Part shown: positions 8,078-15,859 of the stretch, piece by piece | How the letters are laid out: every line of letters starts with the position of its first letter | Numbering within the stretch: the first letter of the stretch is position 1 | DNA from: Streptomyces sp. NRRL WC-3742 | Lineage (GTDB): Bacteria; Actinomycetota; Actinomycetes; Streptomycetales; Streptomycetaceae | NCBI RefSeq assembly: GCF_000720635.1 | Contig: NZ_JOCF01000010.1 | Coordinates: 114,932 to 178,931, forward strand | Direction of reading: 5' to 3' | Length of the DNA: 64,000 bases | Translations under genes and position numbers: made by a program | The notes under the pieces: model-generated | What the model saw: the letters and a program-made list of their open reading frames with translations, nothing else | The model's database searches: none | Told to the model about the DNA's origin: nothing

Positions 8078-9121
8078 ATGACGAACACGCAGCGCAGGGT
8101 CCGGACCGCCTACCACCTGGACCGCCCCGAGGACGGCCTGGACGGACTGGTGGTCCGGGAGGAGGAGGTCCCGGAGCCCGGCCCGCACGAGGTGCTGGTC
8201 AGAGTGCGGGCCGCCTCGCTCAACCGGCGGGATCTGATGATCCTCGACGGGACCTATCCGGTTCCCGCCGCCCTGGGGGTCGTGCCGCTGAGCGACGGGG
8301 CCGGGGAGGTCGTAGCCGTTGGCGAGGGCGTGCGGCGGGCACAGGTCGGCGACCGGGTGGCAGTCACCTACTTCCGGCGCTGGATCGACGGGCCGATGAC
8401 GCTCCCGCTGGTCGGCGAGCAGTACGGGGCCAGCCTGGGCGGGATGCTCACGGACTACCAGGTCGTCGACGAGGAGTCGGTGGTGCGGATCCCGGCGCAC
8501 CTCTCCTTCGAGGAGGCCGCGACGCTCCCTTGCGCCGCGGTGCTGGCGTGGTCGGCGCTGACGACCGGGCCGCGGCCGATGGCCGCCGGCGACGACGTAC
8601 TGGTGGTCGGCGCCGGCGCGGTGGCCCTGTTCGGGGTGCAGTTCGCCGCCGCCCTCGGCGGCAGGGTGATCGTCGTCGCCTCCGGCGAGGAGAAGGCCGA
8701 GCGGCTGCGGAAGCTCGGTGCGGCACACGTGATCGACCGGCAGCTGACGCCCGAGTGGCAGGGCACGGTCGGCGAGCTCACCGGCGGGCGCGGGGTCGCC
8801 CTGGTCCTGGAGGCGGTCGGCGCGCCCAGCATCGCGAAGTCGGTCCAGTCGGTCGGCTTCAACGGCCAGATCTCGGTGACCGGCGCCTTCCCCTCCGGCG
8901 GGGTGCTGATCGACCCGGACGTTCTCAACGGCCGCTTCTTCTCGCTGCAGCGACTGGCGGTCGGCAACCGCGCGGCCTTCGAGCAGATGAACGCGGCCCT
9001 GGCGGAGCACGGCATCCATCCCGTGATCGACCGGGTCTTCGCCTTCGACGAGGCGCTCACCGCCTACCGTTACCTGCGCGAGAGCGGCCCCTTCGGCAAG
9101 GTGGTGGTCACGGTCTCCTGA
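8078..9121 (+). CDS. MDR-family alcohol dehydrogenase / quinone oxidoreductase
   Basis: A 347-residue medium-chain dehydrogenase. It has the GroES-like N-terminal domain (LVRVRAASLNRRDLMILDG) and the Rossmann motif VVGAGAVALFGVQFA near residue 180. The structural-zinc cysteine cluster is absent, which places it with zinc-independent quinone/enoyl reductases. The start is ATG behind GAGGGGGA; a GTG lies 39 bp earlier. The 237 bp upstream hold its presumed promoter and no other recognisable gene. A small GC-rich stem-loop (9123-9143) follows the stop. Confidence 0.85.
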   Translation: MTNTQRRVRTAYHLDRPEDGLDGLVVREEEVPEPGPHEVLVRVRAASLNRRDLMILDGTYPVPAALGVVPLSDGAGEVVAVGEGVRRAQVGDRVAVTYFRRWIDGPMTLPLVGEQYGASLGGMLTDYQVVDEESVVRIPAHLSFEEAATLPCAAVLAWSALTTGPRPMAAGDDVLVVGAGAVALFGVQFAAALGGRVIVVASGEEKAERLRKLGAAHVIDRQLTPEWQGTVGELTGGRGVALVLEAVGAPSIAKSVQSVGFNGQISVTGAFPSGGVLIDPDVLNGRFFSLQRLAVGNRAAFEQMNAALAEHGIHPVIDRVFAFDEALTAYRYLRESGPFGKVVVTVS

Positions 9122-9234
9122 GCCCCGCCCGAGGCTCGGGGCCGCCCCAGGTCAAGGACGTCGCCGAGCGCGTGGTCGGGCTCATCCGGAAGGTGGCCAA
9201 GGGCGCGGTCGCCAGCGGCCCGGAGGTTCCTCAC

Positions 9235-9307
9235 CTGCGGCGGAGCGGCTCGCCGGATGGACTCCGAACGGTGCTGGACGGGGGTGGACGCAACCAGAAC
9301 TGCAGCC
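9235..9307. repeat. Degraded copy of mobile-element left end
   Basis: Without gaps, this segment matches the left end of unit C (22270-22342) at 52 of 73 positions by my count, including an unbroken run of 11, GGACGGGGGTG. Its first 13 bases equal those of unit B's end at 14069. The paired GAGACC arm motifs are present but mutated. The expected tRNA-derived core (about 9139-9192) is gone. It suggests an older insertion whose left att was lost. The rest of the 241-bp gap holds nothing I recognise. Confidence 0.55.
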
Positions 9308-9362
9308 GAGGCGTGGCTGGGATCGCGTTGCAGCTGTCCCGGTCGGGTGTCGTTCGGAACGG

Positions 9363-10085
9363 TCAGTTGGCGATGCCCGGGACCACCAGGCCGGACTCGT
9401 ACGCGATCACCACGGCATGGGTCCGGTTCTGCGCGCTGAGCTTGGTCAGCACGTTTCCGACGTGGGTCTTGACCGTCTCCAGGCTCACCGTGAGGGACTC
9501 CGCGATCTCCGGATTGGAGAGCCCGGTGGCCATCAAGCGCAGCACCTCCTCCTCCCGGCCGGTCAGGGCGGCCTGCGGCAGGGCCTCGGCGGAGCGCAGC
9601 GGGCGGGCGGCGACCATGCGGCCCAGCGCGGCCGGGAAGAGGACCGCTTCGCCCGCCGCCACCACCCGGACCGCCTCGGCGATCTGGCGGACCGGGAGGC
9701 GCTTGAGGACGAAGCCGCTGGCGCCCGCGCTGAGGGCAGCGGTGACGTAGCCGTCGTTCTCGAAGGTGGTGATCACCACGACCTTCGGCGGGTCGGCCGC
9801 TTCGGCCAGCAGTTGGCGGGTGGCCTCGATCCCGTTGCGACGCGGCATCCGGACGTCCATCAGGACCACGTCCGGCCGCAGGCTCTGTGCCCGTTCGACC
9901 GCCTCGACGCCGTCGGCGGCCTCGCCGACCACCGTGATCCCCGGCTGTGCGGCGAGCAGCGTGCGCAGGCCGCTGCGGGTCACCTCGTCGTCGTCCGCGA
10001 TCAGGAGGGTGACGGCGGGGCTGGTGACGGCGGGGCCGGTGACGGCGGGGAGGGCCGTGCCTTCGCCCGCGTCGGATCCACTCAC
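9363..10085 (-). CDS. NarL/LuxR-type response regulator
   Basis: A 240-residue two-domain response regulator. The receiver domain carries the acidic pocket LIADDDEV, the phospho-acceptor in VVLMDVRMPR and the lysine in FVLKRLP. The C-terminal LuxR HTH is LTGREEEVLRLMATGLSN to VKTHVGNVLTKL. Its GTG overlaps the stop of the sensor kinase by 4 bp. It acts as the output of that kinase. A short VTGPAVTSPAVT repeat precedes the receiver domain. Confidence 0.93.
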   Translation of the reverse strand: MSGSDAGEGTALPAVTGPAVTSPAVTLLIADDDEVTRSGLRTLLAAQPGITVVGEAADGVEAVERAQSLRPDVVLMDVRMPRRNGIEATRQLLAEAADPPKVVVITTFENDGYVTAALSAGASGFVLKRLPVRQIAEAVRVVAAGEAVLFPAALGRMVAARPLRSAEALPQAALTGREEEVLRLMATGLSNPEIAESLTVSLETVKTHVGNVLTKLSAQNRTHAVVIAYESGLVVPGIAN

Positions 10086-11350
10086 GCCGGGACCCGTACC
10101 GGCAGCCGGACGGCCAGCCGCCAGTGCTGCGTCCCGTCCGGCCCGGCCTGGAACTCACCGTGCAGCAGCCGGACGCGCTCGGCCAGTCCGGGCAGGCCGT
10201 GGCCGGAGGTCGGGAAGGCACCCGGGCCCGGGCCCGTCCGTGCCCCGATCCGGTTGACCACCGTGAGATCCAGTCCGTCCGGCGCGGCCGTCACCCGGAC
10301 TTCGATCGGGCCGCCCGCCCCGTGGCGCAGCGCGTTCGTCAACCCCTCCTGGAGGATCCGGTACGCCGCTCGGGAGAGCGTCCCCTGCACCTGCGCCAGC
10401 TCGCCCGACAGGGTCGGTGCCACCACCGCCCCCGCGTGCCGCAGACGGTCCAGCAGCTCGGGGAGGTCGGCCAGGGTCCGGGTCGGCGCTGTTCCCGACT
10501 GTTCCTCGCGCAGCACCCCGAGCACGTAGTCCAGGTCCTCCAGCGCGGCCCGGGCCGACTCCTCGATGCTGCGCATGGCGGCCCGCGCCGCCGCCGGGTC
10601 GGCGGAGAGCACCTGGCCCGCCACCGCCGCCTGGATGGTGGCCGCCGTCAGCGTGTGCCCGATCGAGTCGTGCAACTCGTGCGCGATCCGGTTGCGTTCG
10701 GCCAGCAGCAGCTCCCGCTCGGCAGCCAGCGCGAGCCGCTCGGCCGCCGACGGGCCCAACAGCCGGGGTGCCGACCACCGCAGGGCCTTCGTCACCAGTA
10801 CGCAGACGGCCACCGCCAGCAGGACGCACACGGCCGCCACCACCCAGCTCCACCCGCCCGACACCCGGACCGACGTGCCGAACAGACTCGCTCGCACCTC
10901 GCCGCCGAGCCAGTTCCCCGGCAGGGAGAGGCCCATGATGAACAGCACCCCGCTCGCCAGCGCCCCCGTCCACCCGACGGCCACGTGCAGCACCAGCCAG
11001 ATCGGGGTCCGCCAGCGGTCGAGGCCGGGTGAACCAGAGGTCCGGCGACCGGCCACCGGATTCGGCAGCGGCACCCGCAGCAGTCGGCGGGCGGACACGA
11101 CCAGCGCCCGCCGTACGGGGCGCGCCAGTCCGAGCACGCCGACCAGTACCGCCCAGACCAGCAGCACCAGGACGATCTGCACGCTCTCGGGAGCGGATCG
11201 CCACGACAGCGCCGGCAACAGGGCGAGAGGCAGCAGCGGAAGGCTCGCCAGCGCGCCGCAATAGGCGAACAGCACACCCGAATACGTGGAGCCGCGCAGC
11301 AGCGGCGGGATTCCCCTGATCATGGTCGCCAGTATCGCCGGGCAGCCCAC
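10082..11350 (-). CDS. Sensor histidine kinase (NarL/DesK type)
   Basis: A 422-residue membrane kinase. Hydrophobic segments at about residues 25-75 and 115-190 form the sensor, followed by the DHp phospho-acceptor motif AERNRIAHELHDSIGH and a HATPase end LTNALRHGAGGPIEV to GHGLPGLAERV. A second in-frame ATG (11323) is a possible start. It is paired with the overlapping response regulator, and its signal is unknown. The divergent neighbours are two secreted serine hydrolases, so a cell-envelope signal is possible. Confidence 0.92.
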   Translation of the reverse strand: MGCPAILATMIRGIPPLLRGSTYSGVLFAYCGALASLPLLPLALLPALSWRSAPESVQIVLVLLVWAVLVGVLGLARPVRRALVVSARRLLRVPLPNPVAGRRTSGSPGLDRWRTPIWLVLHVAVGWTGALASGVLFIMGLSLPGNWLGGEVRASLFGTSVRVSGGWSWVVAAVCVLLAVAVCVLVTKALRWSAPRLLGPSAAERLALAAERELLLAERNRIAHELHDSIGHTLTAATIQAAVAGQVLSADPAAARAAMRSIEESARAALEDLDYVLGVLREEQSGTAPTRTLADLPELLDRLRHAGAVVAPTLSGELAQVQGTLSRAAYRILQEGLTNALRHGAGGPIEVRVTAAPDGLDLTVVNRIGARTGPGPGAFPTSGHGLPGLAERVRLLHGEFQAGPDGTQHWRLAVRLPVRVPA

Positions 11351-11463
11351 CGGCAGCCTCCCCCGATCGAGGGAGCGATTTCTCCCGCCTTCCCGCGATG
11401 CGGTCAGAGGGCCCTGGAAATCAGGATCGTGCCGAGACCAAACGATTCCCCAGGAGTTGACTG

Positions 11464-12660
11464 ATGCGTGCTCGGATCCGGCAGGGCCTTCGTTCCTCGA
11501 CCCGGCAGCAGGGCGGCAGGCGGCGACGAGCCGTGTCGGCCGCCGCCGCGGTGGCCATCGGCGTCATGACGCTGGGCGCCCTCGCCCCGCCCGCCGCCTC
11601 CGCCTCCGCCTCCGCCTCTGCTGCTGCCACCGCCAGGCCGGACACCGTCCAGCGGAGCCTGAACGCGCTGGTGCGCGACGACGGGATGCCCGCCGCCCTG
11701 GCGAGCGTCCAGGACCGGAACGGCCGCACCCGGACCTACACCGCAGGAGTCGGCGACCTGGCCACCGGCTCGAAGGTGCCCAGGGACGGCCAGGTACGGA
11801 TCGGCAGCAACACCAAGGCGTTCACGGCGGTCGTGGTCCTGCAACTGGTCGGCGAAGGGAGGATCGGCCTCTCCGCCACCGTCGACACCTACCTGCCCGG
11901 CCTCGTCCGCGGAGAGGGGATCGACGGGCGCCGCATCACCGTCCGCCAGCTCCTCCAGCACACCAGCGGACTCCCCGACTACGGCATCCACCTCGACGAC
12001 GACGAGATCAGGAACCGGTACTTCGAGCCCCGCGAGCTGCTCGACATCGCCCTCCGTTACAAGGCCGACGCGGCTCCGGGCGCGAAGTGGGGGTACAGCA
12101 ACACCAACTACGTCCTGGCCGGCCTGATCGTCCAGAAGGTCACCGGCCGCCCCCTCGCCGAGGAGATGGACCGGCGCATCATCAAGCGGATCGGGCTGAG
12201 CCACACCTACTTCCCGGCCCCCGGCGAGACGGCCGTCCGAGAGCCGCACCCCCAGGGTTACCACCGCAACCCGGCGAACGGACCGCTGCGCGACTTCACG
12301 GAGCTGGACCCCTCCGCAGGCTGGGCCGCAGGCCAGTTGATCTCCACCAACTCCGACCTCAACAGCTTCTTCACCGCGCTCCTCGCCGGACGCCTCCTCC
12401 CGGCGGCCCAACTCGCCGAGATGCGCACGACCGTCCCCGCCGGGACCTCAGGTCTCCGCTACGGGCTGGGGCTCACGAGCAGGCCGCTGTCCTGCGGCGG
12501 CGTCTACTGGGGCCACGGCGGCGACATCGCGGGGTACGAGACCCGGGGCGGTGTCACCGACGACGGCCGCGCCGCCAACGTCGCGGTCACCACCATCCCG
12601 ACGGACGAGGCGGCCGCGCAGCGCGTGAAGGACGCCGTGGACAGGGCCCTGTGCGGCTGA
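11464..12660 (+). CDS. Secreted serine hydrolase, class C beta-lactamase/DD-peptidase family
   Basis: A 398-residue exported protein. An arginine-rich start and hydrophobic stretch (residues 22-45) form the signal peptide, with an ASASASAS cleavage region. Catalytic motifs are SNTK at residues 115-118 (SxxK), YSNTN and WGHGGD. These proteins act as D,D-carboxypeptidases or esterases outside the cell. It is duplicated immediately downstream. It is divergent from the two-component system (113 bp), which may regulate it. Confidence 0.9.
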   Translation: MRARIRQGLRSSTRQQGGRRRRAVSAAAAVAIGVMTLGALAPPAASASASASAAATARPDTVQRSLNALVRDDGMPAALASVQDRNGRTRTYTAGVGDLATGSKVPRDGQVRIGSNTKAFTAVVVLQLVGEGRIGLSATVDTYLPGLVRGEGIDGRRITVRQLLQHTSGLPDYGIHLDDDEIRNRYFEPRELLDIALRYKADAAPGAKWGYSNTNYVLAGLIVQKVTGRPLAEEMDRRIIKRIGLSHTYFPAPGETAVREPHPQGYHRNPANGPLRDFTELDPSAGWAAGQLISTNSDLNSFFTALLAGRLLPAAQLAEMRTTVPAGTSGLRYGLGLTSRPLSCGGVYWGHGGDIAGYETRGGVTDDGRAANVAVTTIPTDEAAAQRVKDAVDRALCG

Positions 12661-12741
12661 GGCACGCCACCCCGCCCGGGCCCGGCTCGCCGGGTCCGGG
12701 CGACCCGAACGAAGATCCGGCAATTCCCGAGGAGTTGACTC

Positions 12742-13884
12742 ATGCGTGGACAGGCACGGCAAGGGCTTCGGCGGCGACGGGCCCTGTCAGCCGCAGCCGC
12801 GCTGGCCATCGGCGTTATGACGCCGGGCGTCCTGGCGGTGCCTCAGGCATCCGCCGCCAGGCAGGATTCCGTCCAGCGGAGCCTGAACGCGCTGGTGCGC
12901 GACGGCGGGATGCCCGCCGCGCTGGCGAGCGTCCAGGACCGGAACGGCCGCACCCGGACCTACACCGCAGGAGTCGGCGACCTGGCCACCGGCGCACCGG
13001 TACCCGTCGACGGGCAGGTGCGGATCGGCAGCAACACCAAGACCTTCGTCGCGGTCGTCGTCCTCCAGCTCGTCGCGGAGCGGAGGGTGGACCTGGACGC
13101 CTCCGTCGACACCTACCTGCCCGGCCTCGTCCGCGGGGAGGGGATCGACGGGCGCCGCATCACCGTCCGCCAGCTCCTCCAGCAGACCAGCGGACTCCCC
13201 AACTACAGCGACTACCTCGGGGACGACGTCCGGTACTACGCCCCCCGCGAACTGCTCGCCACAGCCCTCCAGCACCCGGCCGACTTCACCCCCGGGACGA
13301 GCTGGAAGTACAGCAACACCAACTATGTGCTCGCCGGCCTGATCGTCCAGAAGGTCACCGGCCGCCCCCTGGCCGAGGAGATCGACCGGCGCGTCGTTCG
13401 ACCCGCCGGGCTGCGCCACACCTACTTCCCCGCTCCCGGTGACGCGAGCATCCGGGAGCCCCACCCCCACGGCTACTACCGGGAATCGGCAGACGCGCCG
13501 CTGCGCGACATCACGGAGATCGACCCCTCCTGGGGCTGGGCGGCAGGCCAGCTGGTCTCCACCGGCTCCGACCTCAACCGCTTCTTCGGCGCACTCCTGG
13601 CCGGCCGCCTTCTGCCCTCGGCCCAACTCGCCCAGATGCGCTCCACCGTCCCCGCCGAAGCGACTTTCGGCCCCGGCGCCCGCTACGGACTCGGACTCGT
13701 CAGCCGGCCGCTGCCGTGCGGCGGCCTCTCCTGGGGCCACGGCGGAAGCTTCCCCGGGTACGAGACCCGGGGCGGCGCCACCGACGACGGCCGCGCCGCC
13801 GACATCGCGGTCACCGTGCAGCTCACCGACGAGGCGGGCCGGAGGAATCTCGAACGCGCCGTGGACACCGCCCTGTGCCGCTGA
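12742..13884 (+). CDS. Secreted serine hydrolase, tandem paralogue
   Basis: A 380-residue paralogue of the preceding protein with the same SNTK, YSNTN and WGHGGS motifs and long identical stretches around VRDGGMPAALASVQDRNGRT. The region before its ATG, CGAGGAGTTGACTCATGCGT, nearly repeats that of the first copy (CAGGAGTTGACTGATGCGT), so the duplication includes the ribosome-binding region. The signal peptide is shorter and lacks the ASAS tract. It is probably secreted with the same broad role but possibly a different substrate. Confidence 0.9.
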   Translation: MRGQARQGLRRRRALSAAAALAIGVMTPGVLAVPQASAARQDSVQRSLNALVRDGGMPAALASVQDRNGRTRTYTAGVGDLATGAPVPVDGQVRIGSNTKTFVAVVVLQLVAERRVDLDASVDTYLPGLVRGEGIDGRRITVRQLLQQTSGLPNYSDYLGDDVRYYAPRELLATALQHPADFTPGTSWKYSNTNYVLAGLIVQKVTGRPLAEEIDRRVVRPAGLRHTYFPAPGDASIREPHPHGYYRESADAPLRDITEIDPSWGWAAGQLVSTGSDLNRFFGALLAGRLLPSAQLAQMRSTVPAEATFGPGARYGLGLVSRPLPCGGLSWGHGGSFPGYETRGGATDDGRAADIAVTVQLTDEAGRRNLERAVDTALCR

Positions 13885-13918
13885 ACCCCGCCGAGGGCGT
13901 TCCGTGAAGCAGAACGAC

Positions 13919-13953
13919 CGATGGGCCCGACCGCAGTGCGGTCGGGCCCATCG
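13919..13953. terminator. Hairpin terminator left of att1
   Basis: 17-bp perfect arms (CGATGGGCCCGACCGCA and complement) flank a single central base. It lies 20 bp before the leftmost tRNA-derived repeat. The same arrangement, a different hairpin followed by TCTGCCCTGGCGGGCGGGT, precedes the second att site. Confidence 0.85.
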
Positions 13954-13972
13954 TCTGCCCTGGCGGGCGGGT

Positions 13973-14026
13973 GCGGAGGATACGAGATTCGAACTCGTGA
14001 AGGGTTGCCCCCAACACGCTTTCCAA
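13973..14026. repeat. att site 1 (left end of unit B), tRNA-Ser 3' half
   Basis: This 54-bp copy of the tRNA-Ser(GGA) 3' half runs from the anticodon loop to the discriminator base. It differs by one base (A for G after CGAACTCGTGA) from the copies at 22174 and 46847. It cannot encode a tRNA because the 5' half is missing. Confidence 0.9.
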
Positions 14027-14142
14027 TTCTCACGAACGGTGTCCGCCGGGGTTCGCACCCGCCCTGAACTGCGGCGGAGCGAACCGCTGGGTGGCGGCTG
14101 AACCCGTCTGGACCGGGGTGAACGAGACCGGAACCGAGACCG
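14027..14142. repeat. Unit B left end with integrase-arm-like motifs
   Basis: It is homologous over its whole length to 22228-22343 beside att site 2. Two GAGACC motifs 12 bp apart (14124-14129 and 14136-14141) lie 98 bp from the core end, exactly the spacing in unit C. Confidence 0.7.
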
Positions 14143-14178
14143 GCTGACCGACCGACCCTTCCCGCGGTCGTGGTGGTG

Positions 14179-15699
14179 TCAGGCGGACTTGGCGGTGGCG
14201 CGGACGCCGAAGTGGACGTAGCGGCTGCCGTCCGGGAGTGCGTAGAAGACGACCGGGATCCAGGCGTCCTTGGCGTTGCGGCGGCCGGCGAAGACGGTCT
14301 TGGCGGGGGTGTCGGAGACGGGGGTGAGGTGCCAGACGAGCGGGTCGAAGGTGCCGGCCAGGCCCCCGACCCCCTCGTAGCGCAGGTCCAGTACGCCTTC
14401 GCCGCCGTCGTCCCCGGTGCGGGGGGTGATGGTCATCAGGAAGCCCTCGCGCGGGTAGCGGCCGGCGAAGGGCTCCGGGTCGACGGTCAGGGGGTGCTCG
14501 GCGGGCCCGAACGTGGGCATGGTGACGCCGGCGAGTTCGGCGCTCAGCTCGCGGCAGAGGGCCTCGTGGACCTTGGGCGCGGCGCCTCCGCCGTTGGTGA
14601 GCAGGGCGATGGCGAGGCCCTTCTCCGGGATGGCGCGCAGGTAGGCGAGCTGGCCGAAGGTGCTGCCGTCGTGGCCGAAGCCGCGCACGCCGTCCCATTC
14701 GAACAGGCCCCAGCCGAGGCCCCAGTGGGCGCCGAGGAACCACTGGTCGGGCATCTCGACCTCGCGGGTCAGCATCGCCTCCACGGCGGCGGCGGAGAGC
14801 ACCCGGGTGCCGTCCGGTGCCGTCCCGCCGTCGATGAACAGCCGGGCGAAGCGGACCACGTCGGCCGCGGTGGCGCTGATGCCGCCGTACGGTCCGGCGG
14901 AGCGGGGCAGCATGTTCCACAGCGGAGTGGGCGTCGGGTCCTCGCCGGGCTCGCCCATGTGCCCCATCGCGGCGCGGAAGCGCAGGACCTCCTCGGGCAG
15001 CGTCATGGTCTGCCGGAGTCCTGTCGGGTCGCAGAGCAGCTCCTTGAGCGCCTCGTCCCAGGTCCCGCCGGTGACCACCTCGACGATTCGGCCGAGGACG
15101 TTGTACGCGGTGCTGGAGTACGACATGGTGGCGCCAGGCGGGTTGGTGAGGCCGACGTCACGCGCGCCCTCGATGTAGCGGGCCAGGCAGTCGTCGCCGC
15201 GGCCCGTGTCGTTCACATAGTCACCCTCGATCCCGCTGGTGTGGTTGAGGAGCTGACGCGGCGTGATCGTGCGGGCGGCCTCGGCGTCGGCGAGGGCGAA
15301 GTCCGGCAGGACCGTCACGACCGGCTGGTCCAGGTCGAGCTTGCCGGCGTCGGCGAGGGCCAGGACGAGGGCGGCGGTGTAGCCCTTGCTGACCGAGCCG
15401 ATCTGGAACACCGAGTCGGTGGTGGTCTCGACGCCGGTGCCGGTGTGCAGGACGCCACTGGCCAGTTCGTGGATCTCCCCGCCGGTGAGGACGGCCAGTA
15501 CGGCGCCGGGGATGCGGTGGGTGGTGAGCAGGTCGTCGAGCCGGCGCTGCCAGTGCGCCGCGTCGAACGCCCCGGCGGCGGGGCCCCTGCCCAGTGCCCG
15601 GTCGACGGCCTGTGCAGCCTCCCGGTTGGTTCGGTCCACGAGCTTCACGACCTCGCGGTCGACGTTCTCCGAGAACTCCTTGTACATGTCCTTCGACAC
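14179..15699 (-). CDS. Serine hydrolase, beta-lactamase fold, cytoplasmic
   Basis: A 506-residue protein with class C motifs: GSVSK at residues 101-105, SYSSTAYN, and GFGHDGSTFG as the third box. A C-terminal beta-rich domain follows (about residues 390-506). There is no signal peptide, unlike the pair at 11464-13884; an amphipathic N-terminal segment MSKDMYKEF starts it. The family includes esterases and peptidases. It has its own promoter region with a 15-bp palindrome and starts unit B's gene set. Confidence 0.88.
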   Translation of the reverse strand: MSKDMYKEFSENVDREVVKLVDRTNREAAQAVDRALGRGPAAGAFDAAHWQRRLDDLLTTHRIPGAVLAVLTGGEIHELASGVLHTGTGVETTTDSVFQIGSVSKGYTAALVLALADAGKLDLDQPVVTVLPDFALADAEAARTITPRQLLNHTSGIEGDYVNDTGRGDDCLARYIEGARDVGLTNPPGATMSYSSTAYNVLGRIVEVVTGGTWDEALKELLCDPTGLRQTMTLPEEVLRFRAAMGHMGEPGEDPTPTPLWNMLPRSAGPYGGISATAADVVRFARLFIDGGTAPDGTRVLSAAAVEAMLTREVEMPDQWFLGAHWGLGWGLFEWDGVRGFGHDGSTFGQLAYLRAIPEKGLAIALLTNGGGAAPKVHEALCRELSAELAGVTMPTFGPAEHPLTVDPEPFAGRYPREGFLMTITPRTGDDGGEGVLDLRYEGVGGLAGTFDPLVWHLTPVSDTPAKTVFAGRRNAKDAWIPVVFYALPDGSRYVHFGVRATAKSA

Positions 15700-15749
15700 G
15701 GTTCCCTCCCCGGGGACAGGTGCGCGATGACGCTACCGCTTTTTCGAAC

Positions 15750-15764
15750 ATCGTTTGAAACGAT
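15750..15764. promoter_or_regulatory. Palindrome upstream of serine hydrolase
   Basis: ATCGTTT-G-AAACGAT is a perfect 7-bp inverted repeat 50 bp before the hydrolase start and resembles TetR-type operators. No tetR gene is adjacent, so the cognate repressor is unknown. Confidence 0.5.
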
Positions 15765-15859
15765 CTCGGTGCGATCCTGGTTCCCGAAGGACATCCTCAG
15801 CGCCGCCGGGGTCCGCGTGACCGACCCCATGCTTCAGGAGGTCGCCGAGAAGATGCTGC

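Noticed and set aside
13973..14026. A second tRNA-Ser gene
   Set aside because: Only the 3' half is present; acceptor 5' strand and D arm are missing. The same holds for 22174-22227.
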